Source: Planctomycetota bacterium | GTDB taxonomy: Bacteria > Planctomycetota > Phycisphaerae > UBA1845 > UTPLA1 | Direction of reading: 5' to 3' | Length of the DNA stretch: 64,000 nt | Assembly (NCBI GenBank): GCA_016712275.1 | Contig: JADJRI010000012.1 | Span: forward strand, 1-64,000 | Part shown: piece after piece, positions 1-9,500 of the stretch | How positions within the stretch are numbered: the stretch's first letter is position 1 | Layout: every line of letters starts with the position of its first letter | The notes under the pieces: model-generated | Told to the model about the DNA's origin: nothing | What the model saw: only the letters and a program-made list of their open reading frames with translations | Database searches by the model: none | Position numbers and translations under genes: made by a program

Positions 1-1453
1 CCACTTCTGGTCGGCGACAGGCTTGTCGGTGTCATCGGCGTGTTTTCGCATCAAGTGATTGCCTCGACCGCAGTCGACCTGCTTTCATCCATTTCCCATC
101 AATTGTCGCTGGGCATTGAACGACAATGGGCCATTCAACGACAAGCAGCCACTTCCGAACGTGTGCAAGCGGCCAATATCGAGCTGAATACGCGACAGGA
201 AGAACTTCGTTCAACGATGACCGAATTGAAGACCGTCAACAAAGCCCTCGAAGAGGCCCGCAGGGCTGCCGAGGCGGCCAGCAAGGCCAAGAGCGCGTTT
301 CTCGCCAACATGAGCCATGAAATCAGAACGCCGATGACCGCCATTCTGGGATTTGCGGACATCATGTCGGACGATCGCACGGACAAGCTGGCCATCGAAG
401 ATCGAAAGGACGCGGCACGCACCATCAAGCGAAACGGCGAGCACCTGCTCGCGATCATCAACGACATTCTCGATCTATCCAAGATTGAGGCGGGGAAACT
501 GACCGTCGAAATGATGAATTGCTCTCCGCGATCCATCATCGAAGAGACGGTGTCACTTGTGAAGGTGAAGGCCGATGAAAAGGGGCTGTCGATCCACGCC
601 GAATACACTGATGATATTCCGAGCGTGATCCACTCCGACCCCACGCGGCTGCGACAGATTCTGACCAACCTCCTCGGGAACGCCGTCAAGTTTTCCGACA
701 TGGGTGAAGCCCGCATTCAAGCCAGCCTTGTCGATGGAGATTCGCCGCGCGTTCGTTTTGATGTTTATAACTCCGGCCTCGGTATGAACGCGGAACAAGC
801 CGGGAATCTGTTCGAGGAATTCACACAGGCTGACAACTCGGTGACACGGCGTTTTGGCGGAACCGGCCTTGGTCTCTCGATTTCGCGGCGATTGGCCCGA
901 CTATTGGGCGGCGATGTCGTTCTGGTCGATTCAAAACCCGGGGGGCTCGCACTTCCGTGCGGAAGTGGCTGCATTGCGACCGATCGCCGAGACAGAGAAT
1001 CCGCCGCAACCCGCTAAAGCGTCTGCAGCAACCAGCAAAACGAGATCGAAACTTCCTCAAGGGCTGCGCATCCTGCTGGCGGAAGACGGTCCCGACAATC
1101 AGAAGCTGATCTCCTATCATTTAAGGCGGGCCGGCGCAGTGGTGACACTCGTTGAAAACGGTAAACTCGCCATCGACGCCGTTCGCAACGCCAACGCCAG
1201 CGGCGAGCGATTCGATCTCATCCTGATGGACATGCAGATGCCGCTGATGAGCGGCTATGAGGCTGCCGGAACACTGCGTCAGACTGGTTGCCGCACGCCG
1301 ATCATCGCGCTGACGGCCAACGCCATGTCGGAGGATCGCAGCAAATGCCTTCAGGCGGGATGTGATGACTATGCAACAAAGCCCATCGATCGCGACGCGC
1401 TGCTTGAGGCCATATCACGACAAATCGGCGCGATGCCGGTGCAGTCCGCCTAG
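1..1453 (+). CDS. Hybrid sensor histidine kinase/response regulator (5' partial, frameshifted)
   Basis: The reading frame is open from the first base, so the N-terminus lies outside the window. The first codons look like the end of a GAF-type sensor domain, followed by a coiled-coil linker. The HisKA box SHEIRTPM has its phospho-acceptor His near position 316. The N box LLGNAVKF (about 670-695) and the G2 loop FGGTGLGLSIS (about 853-885) mark a full HATPase domain. Right after the G2 box the frame breaks at a G-run near 940-947. The next frame continues as a receiver domain (about 1066-1440) with acidic pocket AED, phospho-acceptor Asp in LMDMQMP, switch Thr in ALTANA and Lys in TKP. This is the usual hybrid kinase architecture, so the break is probably a one-base error rather than two genes. 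Left as sequenced, the receiver would be detached. The stop overlaps the moaA stop within a shared CTAG. The signal sensed is unknown. Confidence 0.85.
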
Positions 1454-2496
1454 CCGCCAATCTGCGACATCTGCCGGTTTCCGAAGTATGAATGCACCTC
1501 GGGTTTGAAGGCAACGCAGCGAATGAAAGCGTCGTGCAGAATTGCAGATGCCACAGTTGTATCATTTTTTCGTATGATCGGCCGGAGTTCCACTTCGCCG
1601 CCGTCGAAAAGACAGCTTCGAAGCTGGCCCTCGGCCGTGAGGCGAAGCCGATTGCACGTGGAACAAAACGGCTTGGACATGGCACTGATGAATCCGATGC
1701 GACCTTTGGCACCGGGCAATCGAAATACAACCGCGGGTCCGCGACCGGCATCATGATCGGCCGCAATGAGCGGCCCGTAGGTGGCTTCAATATGCCCGCG
1801 AATATCCGCCTCGGGAATGAATCGCCTTTCATACTCGCCGCCCAGGGCCGTTCGACCCAGTGGCATGTACTCGATGAATCGGACCGTGACGTTCTGCTCC
1901 AAAGTCAGCGCGGCAAAATCGGCGAATTCATCGTCATTGATGCCGCGCATTGCGACGCAGTTGATTTTCAGATTGCTGAACCCAGCGTCTTCGGCGGCAC
2001 GAATTCCCCTCCAGACCGCCTCGATGTCCGCCCCGCGCGTGATTTCGCGAAACCGGTCAGGCCGAAGCGTATCCAGGCTGACGGTTAAGCGATCGAGGCC
2101 GGCGACCTTGAGCGGCCCGGCGAACTCTTCGAGGAGCGACCCATTTGTCGTCATGGAAAGCTCCGGACTGCGAGGCAATGCCCGAAGCATGCCAACCAGT
2201 CGGGGAAGATCGTGTCGGACAAGCGGCTCGCCACCCGTCAGTTTGAAGGCGTTGATTCCATGTTGCTGTGCCACCACGGCAATGGCCACAATTTCCTCAA
2301 AGGAAAGTAGGCCGTCGCGCGGCACCCAATCGAGCTTTTCCTCCGGCATGCAATAGACGCACCTGAAATTACAGCGGTCGGTGACGCTGATACGCAACGT
2401 CTCCACGGCTGAAATGCTGCGCGGGCCGGTAATGGCCTGCTCGGCCGCGGGCCGGACATCCAGGGAATCACCGAGTACATTCAGTGCGACGGACAT
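1450..2496 (-). CDS. moaA: GTP 3',8-cyclase MoaA
   Basis: This is a radical-SAM enzyme that, with MoaC, converts GTP to cyclic pyranopterin monophosphate in molybdenum-cofactor synthesis. The 348-residue product is close to the family length. The N-terminal 4Fe-4S motif CNFRCVYC has Cys42, Cys46 and Cys49. LTGGEPL near residue 87 is the SAM-binding GGEP motif. The C-terminal second cluster site has Cys278, Cys281 and Cys295. The protein ends in the Gly-Gly tail characteristic of MoaA, so both ends look intact. The first 25 or so residues are poorly conserved and the true start could be slightly internal. It is convergent with the histidine kinase and divergent from the ECF sigma gene. No other moa or moe gene is in the window. 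Confidence 0.95.
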   Translation of the reverse strand: MSVALNVLGDSLDVRPAAEQAITGPRSISAVETLRISVTDRCNFRCVYCMPEEKLDWVPRDGLLSFEEIVAIAVVAQQHGINAFKLTGGEPLVRHDLPRLVGMLRALPRSPELSMTTNGSLLEEFAGPLKVAGLDRLTVSLDTLRPDRFREITRGADIEAVWRGIRAAEDAGFSNLKINCVAMRGINDDEFADFAALTLEQNVTVRFIEYMPLGRTALGGEYERRFIPEADIRGHIEATYGPLIAADHDAGRGPAVVFRLPGAKGRIGFISAMSKPFCSTCNRLRLTAEGQLRSCLFDGGEVELRPIIRKNDTTVASAILHDAFIRCVAFKPEVHSYFGNRQMSQIGG

Positions 2497-2686
2497 GGGG
2501 GAATATAGTACAAGGTGTCATGTCGGACTCAAAGCGGGACGTTTCGAAAGGCACCAAGCGAGCCGGGCGAATGAGCGGCCGAGATAAGTATCGCGACAAC
2601 TACCGGGCGCTGAAGCTTCCGGCTCGTTGGGCTCGGAAAATTGACCCGCACTAGATTCGGACCGAGAATAGGCGAGCGACGTACGA

Positions 2687-3403
2687 ATGAAAGGGATTTT
2701 AGCGCGCGTGCCGTCGCCCAACCCCCTGCCGGATGCAGCCGCAATGGATGGAACTTTCTCCCAAGCCGAGCGTCTAATGTCCATGCCGGGCGCGGCCGAG
2801 GATGGTTCCGCCGGCGCGGCTGACGATGCGGCGCTGATTCAGGCGGGTCGCGATGGCGATGCCGCAGCGCTGGGGCAACTGGTGCTGCGCCATCAGGACC
2901 GTGTTTTCAACCTGTGCCTGCGGATGTGCGGCAGCCGCGAGGATGCGGAGGACCACACGCAGGAGGCATTCGTGCGAGCGATTCAATCGCTGGACAAGTT
3001 CGCTGAGCGCTCGCGATTCTATACATGGGTGTTTCGTATTGCGGTGAATCTGGTGATCAGCGCCAAGCGCAAGACGGACCGGCGGACGACTTTTTCGCTC
3101 GATGCGCCAACGCGGCGCGGGGATGGAGACGATGGAGCGTCGCGATCGACCCAGCTTGCGGCGGATGATTCGCCGCCGGATCTGCGGATGGAGAATCAGG
3201 AGCGCAACAGGCAGGTGATGGCGGCCATGTCCGCGATTGACGACGAGCATCGGACGGTGCTGGTTTTGCGGGATGTGGAATCGCTGAGCTATGATGAAAT
3301 CGCCGATATTCTGGATGTGCCGACGGGAACGGTGAAATCCCGATTGCATCGCGCGAGACTGGCGCTTCGAGAGCGGCTGTTGCCGTTGATGGGGTTGGAA
3401 TAA
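2687..3403 (+). CDS. RNA polymerase sigma factor, ECF family
   Basis: This is an alternative sigma factor of 238 codons. Region 2 spans about residues 65-130 and includes DAEDHTQEAFVRAI and the promoter-melting stretch FYTWVFRIAVNLV. An acidic linker follows. Region 4 (about residues 180-232) contains the helix-turn-helix SYDEIADILDVPTGTVKSRL. Regions 1 and 3 are absent, as expected for ECF factors. The first 40 residues are not conserved, and ATG codons at 2744 and 2777 are alternative starts; the ribosome-binding site at 2687 is weak. The stop is three bases before the start of the anti-sigma gene, so the two form a regulator/anti-regulator pair. The regulon is unknown. Confidence 0.92.
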   Translation: MKGILARVPSPNPLPDAAAMDGTFSQAERLMSMPGAAEDGSAGAADDAALIQAGRDGDAAALGQLVLRHQDRVFNLCLRMCGSREDAEDHTQEAFVRAIQSLDKFAERSRFYTWVFRIAVNLVISAKRKTDRRTTFSLDAPTRRGDGDDGASRSTQLAADDSPPDLRMENQERNRQVMAAMSAIDDEHRTVLVLRDVESLSYDEIADILDVPTGTVKSRLHRARLALRERLLPLMGLE

Positions 3404-3406
3404 GCG

Positions 3407-5209
3407 ATGTCGTTCGACGCAAAAAAGTATGAGCAGCTCAGCGCTTACCTGGATGGCGAGCTATCGGCCGCCGAGCGCGCCGAGGTCGAACGATTGCTCG
3501 CAAGGGATGCCGAGGCGCGGTCGTGTCTTGAGGCGCTACAGCGCATCACAGGCATGGTGTCAACATTGCCCCGCGGACGCGCGCCGGGCAATATGGTTGA
3601 TGCGGTGATGGCCCGCGTCGAGCGCGAATCGCTGATTGGCACGGCCGCGTCGGAACCGGTGGTCCGATTGGGGCGATGGATGCGGCCATTTGCCATGGCG
3701 GCGTCGCTGCTCATTCTTGCAACGGTCGGGTTTTATTCGATTCCGCAATTGCGCAACATCAAAGCTCCATCCGTGACAAGTTTGACCGAGGCAAAGCGAA
3801 CAAATTCGCTGAAGGAAACCGACAGCGCCGGCGAACGCGTGGCCACTCGAGAAACCGCCCGGGAATCGCCAAGAACGGACGGGGCAGTCGGGCGGCGCGC
3901 GATGGCAGATCGTACCGATACTGTCGCGTCGGCAGAAAAACCGGATGACATGAATGTGGCAGCCCCGGCGGGCATTCGACCGGCCCCCGTCGAATCAAAG
4001 AGCGAAGGTTTCGGCGGCGGCCGATTCCTCCAGGGAGGTGGCAATTTGCCGCCGGCGGACGAAGTCGCGGTCGATCTGATGGCCGCCAAGGAAGCCGACG
4101 ACAAGGCCGTTCGATCCCGCGGCATGGGCGGATTTGCTCCTGCCCCATCGACACAAGACATGGCGCTGACCGGCCCGCCGGTGGAGTTGGCCGATCGTCG
4201 AATCGACTCGCTGTTGGCCAGCAATACGGCGACTCACTTTGAATTGCAACAGGCTCCGGTGGAGTCATTTGACAACCAGCTTTGCGTGGAGGTCGATGAT
4301 CCGACCATCGTGGCACGACTCGGGGTATTGATCGAGACCCAATTGAATCAACAGTTGGCGTCCAATCTCGTAAAGACGCCGGCGGAAGCCCAAGTCGATG
4401 CCAGGCAGTCGTTCTGGACATCGCGCGAGAGTGACATGACACAGGCACAAGGCGAGGCTTCCGGCGATGATGTCGGACTTGCGTACAAAGATTCGGCGCG
4501 ATCGGATGATCGCGATCGCGTTTATGTCGTAAATGTTCCGGTCGAACAGGCGGTGCCGCTGCTGAATTCAATGCAGGATTTTGTGGAGTCGAATCAGGCC
4601 GTGGCGCTATGGACGGCCAATCGCATGCCGGTGGCCCAGTCGCGACTGGCCGAAGAAGCGATGGGGAATTTCAGCGCACAGAGGACATCGCGAATCTCGT
4701 TGGATGGCGCCAGTTGTTCCAACGCCGACGCGGATTCGAAGAAATCGGCGAAGTCCGCAGTGAAAATGTCTGACGATGGTTCGACGCAAACGAAGACCGC
4801 GTCGGACTCGACCCATAACTTTAGACAGCGCGATGCCGGCAAAACCGTCGGACGGAAAAACGAATTGTCCAAGGACGAGAAACAAGATGCGGATGAAGAG
4901 ACGCCCGCACTCGAACAGGCCGAGAATGAAGAGCGGCAAAAATATGCCGCGGGTGGTGCCGCTGACAGCAAAGCTGCACCCAGGGCCCTAGGTTCCACAG
5001 ACTTCGCGACAACGACTCGGCCGGTCGGCGACGAGTATATTACACTGGCCATTTCGCTTCGATCGAATCCGATGCTGCGCAGCCTGCGGACGCAAAAGCA
5101 AAAAAACACGGCACCGACTGTGGCCGTACCGACCCCGGCTTCCCAGCCGACCACAAAGACGCCGCCAACATCACAACCCACCACGATGCAAGGAACGCCC
5201 CGTGGCTAA
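3407..5209 (+). CDS. Membrane-anchored anti-sigma factor-like protein
   Basis: A 600-residue protein encoded immediately after the ECF sigma gene. Residues 5-45 match the helical N-terminus of anti-sigma factors (SAYLDGELSAAERAEVERLL) but lack the zinc-binding His/Cys set. One membrane segment lies at about residues 94-111. The rest is a long, low-complexity, charged and Ser/Thr/Pro-rich region, presumably periplasmic, with no recognisable enzyme domain. By position and design it should hold the upstream sigma factor at the membrane until a signal releases it; this is inferred, since only the first 110 residues resemble known anti-sigma factors. The last eight bases overlap the next gene, so rsgA may be translationally coupled. 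Confidence 0.75.
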   Translation: MSFDAKKYEQLSAYLDGELSAAERAEVERLLARDAEARSCLEALQRITGMVSTLPRGRAPGNMVDAVMARVERESLIGTAASEPVVRLGRWMRPFAMAASLLILATVGFYSIPQLRNIKAPSVTSLTEAKRTNSLKETDSAGERVATRETARESPRTDGAVGRRAMADRTDTVASAEKPDDMNVAAPAGIRPAPVESKSEGFGGGRFLQGGGNLPPADEVAVDLMAAKEADDKAVRSRGMGGFAPAPSTQDMALTGPPVELADRRIDSLLASNTATHFELQQAPVESFDNQLCVEVDDPTIVARLGVLIETQLNQQLASNLVKTPAEAQVDARQSFWTSRESDMTQAQGEASGDDVGLAYKDSARSDDRDRVYVVNVPVEQAVPLLNSMQDFVESNQAVALWTANRMPVAQSRLAEEAMGNFSAQRTSRISLDGASCSNADADSKKSAKSAVKMSDDGSTQTKTASDSTHNFRQRDAGKTVGRKNELSKDEKQDADEETPALEQAENEERQKYAAGGAADSKAAPRALGSTDFATTTRPVGDEYITLAISLRSNPMLRSLRTQKQKNTAPTVAVPTPASQPTTKTPPTSQPTTMQGTPRG

Positions 5210-6382
5210 GAAACGTCGCGGCGGCAAAACAAATGGCGCGAAACGCAAGATCCGCGTCGATTTTCGAAAAAACCAGCAAAACGCGGCCCGCGAAAAAAGC
5301 CAGTGGACCAAACTTCACGGGAACGCAGAGCACGCCAGCGCGGACACTCAAAATGTTGAGAATGTACGGGCCAAGGGGGAGTTTTCCCGAAAGCGCACCA
5401 TCGTCACCAGCGAGGTCGAGTCGGCCAAACTCCTTCGCGGCATTGTCATTTCCATGCGCGGGCTCATCGTTGAAGTGGACGATGGTTCCCGTATCTGGGC
5501 CTGCACGGTGCGGCAGGTACTGCGCAAAGTGCTCATTGAGGGACGTCACCCTGTCACCGTGGGCGATCGGGTCGGGTTTTTACCGGTCTTGGCCGGTGGC
5601 GAGCAGTCAATGATTGTGAGCGAGGAGCGATCGCTGCCTGAGGGCGTGATCGATGAGGTTGAGCCGCGCCGATCGACACTTGTCCGACATTACGAACGAA
5701 GGCTGCAGGCCATTGCGGCGAATGTGGACCTTGTCGTCATCGTCGTGGCCGCGGCGAATCCGACACTGCGCGTGCACCTGATCGACCGGTATATTGTTGC
5801 GGTGCATCAGGGCGACATGCGGCCGATCATCTGCATCAACAAGGCCGACCTCGACGAAACCGGCGAAGCGGTGGAGGCGGTGGAGCGGTATCGGGCGATC
5901 GGCTACACGGCGGTGCTGACATCGGCCAAAGCGAATCAGGGTATCGATGAACCCGCGAAGTGCTGCGAAATCAATTGAGCGTGCTGGTCGGTCCAAGCGG
6001 CGTGGGCAAGAGTTCGCTACTTAACAAGCTCGATGCCAACCTGCAGCTCAAAGTGGGAACCCTGAGTGATGTGGAGCGCGGGCGGCATACCACGACGACG
6101 GCCGCGCTGGTGAAATGGGCGTTCGGCGGCCACATCGTGGATACACCGGGCATGCGGCAATTCGACATCGCGGAAATGGAATCGGACGAATTGGAGGCAT
6201 ATTTCAAGGAGTTTCGCGACCGGGTCCGCGGATGCAGGTTTCCGGACTGCACTCATATTCACGAGGTGGGCTGTGCGATTCGCGCGGCCGTTGAGGCCGA
6301 TGAGATTTTCGTGGAGCGATATGAAAGCTATGTGAAGATTTTTGAAGAGTGCAAAGAGAAAGAGCGGACACGATATAGTTGA
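5202..6382 (+). CDS. rsgA: Ribosome small-subunit-dependent GTPase RsgA (frameshifted)
   Basis: This circularly permuted GTPase helps late 30S subunit maturation and releases from mature subunits. After a basic N-terminal tail and an OB-fold (about residues 75-140), the G motifs occur in the permuted order: G4 NKAD, then G1 GPSGVGKSS, then G3 DTPG. The C-terminal zinc module has its Cys/His set in CRFPDCTHIHEVGC. The frame is lost at about 5951-5954, just after GIDE: one base appears to be missing in a CCC run, and translation resumes as TREVLRNQLSVLVGPSG. With one base restored the protein is full length. It starts inside the last codons of the anti-sigma gene, and a strong terminator follows. 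Confidence 0.88.
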
Positions 6383-6469
6383 TTGGATGGGATGTGCCGG
6401 CGCAGGAATGCGCCGAGCATTCGTAATCCCAACTCGAGTGTCGATCGGTCTCCATACCATCAGCGCAAG

Positions 6470-6501
6470 ACAAAGCCCAAGGCGCCGGCCTTGGGCTTTG
6501 T
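6470..6501. terminator. Bidirectional intrinsic terminator between rsgA and the convergent mosaic gene
   Basis: A perfect 14-bp stem (ACAAAGCCCAAGGC at 6470-6483 with its complement at 6488-6501) closes on a 4-base loop and is followed by a T-rich tail. It lies between two convergent genes and can serve both strands. Confidence 0.85.
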
Positions 6502-6543
6502 TTATTAACATGAATTGGTCAAGCGACTCTTGATCCGACAGAA

Positions 6544-9500
6544 TTACGGTGCATTCAGCAGTGCATTGACCATGCCATTGACGTCGGCCGGATCGAGCAC
6601 CAGGTTTGCGCTGAAATCGCCGTGGCAGGTTTCAGCCTGTGACGGTGTACCCAGCATGGCACTCACAAAGAGTTCGAGGTCAACGCCGTTCACCAATGTA
6701 TCCAGATTCATGTCGCCATCGGCCGCCGGGCAGGGTGACTGGCAGGAATCGGGAATGCCATCGTAATCGGCATCCGTCTGCGAACCACCTTCAAGCTCGA
6801 AGCCGTCGCTTTGAGCGTTTTCATTGCAGTCGATCAGCGACTGACAGGAATCGGGAATCATGTCGGGGCGGCCACGGCTGCCGCCATCGGCCAGAAACGC
6901 TTCGATATCCGCAAAATCCTGCTGGGTAAATTGCGGAAACGCGCCGCCGGGGTGACTCGTGGGCGGCAGGAGCATGTTCCACACCTGGCGTCTCGACTTG
7001 TTGCGGATGTTCGGACCCGGACATGGACCGCCGCACGGGAACGGATCGCCAATGCCGCCGGAGCCATCCGAATTGTGGCAGAACATGCAGACATTTCCGA
7101 ATATGACCGCGCCGCCGGCCGCACTGCCGATCGGTCCGCCGTCGCAATCGAGCGCGGTCTGTTCGACGACATCGCATTCATCGGGATGGCCGTTCTGGTT
7201 GCAGTCGGCGCTGGTCTGGTTGGCAACGTCGACGTCGTCCGGCACGCCATTTCCGTTGCAATCGCAAGGAAGGACGCCCTGCTCGCACTCGTCGGGAATC
7301 GCATTTGAGTTGCAGTCGAAGCTGGTCAGGTTGGCAATGTCCGTTGCGTCCTGCACGCAATTGGAATTGCAGTCGGCATAGTCCTCGACCGTGCAGGCGA
7401 TGAATGCATCGACGCCGGCTTCGACGACGTTTTGTGTGCCGACGTCCGAGGCGATAAAGCGAATTCGCAGGGTTGCGCTTGCGGCCACATCGCCTGCCCC
7501 GCCGCCGACCAGAATAACATCACTGCGCCACTGTGAAGCCGGGGAGACATAGCTGCGAACGGGTGTCCATGTCGTGCCGCCATTCAGCGAGATTTCAACA
7601 AACAGACCATCGCCCGCGCTGAGGGCGCCGGTGGGCACGTCATTGATCCAATAGGAATAGCGAATCTGTCCGCCGTTCGCGAAATTGAGCAGCGGCGACG
7701 TCAAGGTGACGGAGCCGTTGTCAATGTCACTGTTACAATCGCTCAGCGGGCCGATTGAGTTTTCAGTCAGATAGCACTGGCCGGAGCCGTCGGCATCGCT
7801 GGGCGGTGCGCCGCGCGAGCTGCAATTGACGGGAACACCCCGCTGCCAGGCGCCGGCTGTGACGCCGGTGGCCGTCCAACCCAGATTGGTCTGGAAGTTG
7901 TCGCTGAAGAATGGCGTGCAACTGTCGACCACTTCGCAATCGCAGGTGCAGTTTTCACCATCGGGCGGATCACACTCTTCGCCGGGCTCGACCGTGCCGT
8001 TCCCGCATTGCCCAATGACCGGAATATCGCATTCGATGCGATAGATATTGCCGGTTACGCAGACGATGTACATCTCGCCCGACGCATCTTCACCGAATGA
8101 AACGATTGCATTCATCGCTCCGATGTCCGGGGTGATGTCCGAAGTTCGATCGGTGATTTGAGACACGGTGGTGCCATCGTATCGGAATGTACGGATGTAA
8201 TTTCCGCCATAATCGGCGAAGAAGTAGGTGCCCGAGAGGCCCGGAATATCGCAGCCACGATAGACGTAGCCGCCGGTAATGGAGATGGTTCCTGCATCGC
8301 TGTGGCTGACCACATGAATGGGGAACTCGTAGTTGCCGATTGGGCCGCATCCCGTCGAATTGTAGACAGCATTGCCTTCGTAGCAGCGCCAGCCATAATT
8401 CTCGCCGCCGACGCTGTTCGCAGGCTGGAAGTCGATTTCCTCCCAGGCGCTTTGGCCGACATCGCCTATGAAGAGATTTCCATTGAGCCGATCGAAGCTG
8501 AATCGCCACGGGTTCCTAAAGCCCTTGGCCCAGACTTCGGGCAGGAAGGCTCCGCCGGGATTGTCTGAAGGCAGATAGGTCGGCGGATTGTCCACATCGA
8601 ATCTGAGCATTTTGCCCAACAAAGATGCATTGTTTTGTGAGTTGTTGTTTGGATCGCCCTGACTTCCGCCGTCGCCCAGCGCCGTGTACAGCATTCCGTC
8701 CGGACCAAATTGCACTTGTCCGCCATTGTGATTCGAAAACGGCTGGGTGATCTCGCGCAGGATGACCGCGCTGGCCGCATTGGCGACATTCGGATTGGCC
8801 GACACGGTGTATTCGACAATTCTGGTTCGACGCGGGGCGAGCTCCGTCGTGTAATTCAAATAGAACTTTCCGTTGCTCGCATAGTTCGGATGGAAGGCCA
8901 TGCTGAACAGGCCGTCTTCGCCGCCGTTCAGGACCAGCGATTGAATATCGAGGAATGGCGTCGCCAAAACCGTGCCGGTGTTCAAGTCGAGAATGCGAAT
9001 CGTTCCCGGAAGTTCGGTGATGAAGAGTCGGGTCGTATCGCCCGGCGGGGCCGTCACGAACGAAGGCTGGGTGGCGATGGCCACCCGCTTGGCCTTCAAA
9101 TTGCAAATCGTTCCGCATTCGTCCGGAATGTTGTCGCCGTCGCAATCGGCGCTTCGGAACTCGGCGATGTCTTCGGCATCGTCGATGCCGTTACCGTTGC
9201 AGTCGAGCAGAATGAGCGATCCGCCCGGCGTCGGCACGGCGGCTTCGACCAGATTCGGCGTGCCATCGGCATAGATGTTGATCGTCGCATTGGCCGACAC
9301 CGGGGTCACGTTGGCGTCGAAACGGAAGTTGTAAATCGTGCCCCATCGGAGTGCATTGGAATTCACTCCAACATCGACCATGCGCCATGTCACTTGGCCG
9401 CCACCAACTGTCGGATTCCAGTCGGTGCCGTCGCGTGCCACATTTCCGACACCATCATTCGAATGGTAGTCCACATCGTGAAAGCCGACGTTCTGGACGG

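Noticed and set aside
5940..5970. Programmed frameshifting in rsgA
   Set aside because: No slippery heptamer or downstream pseudoknot, the family is not known to use it, and many other genes here have similar breaks.
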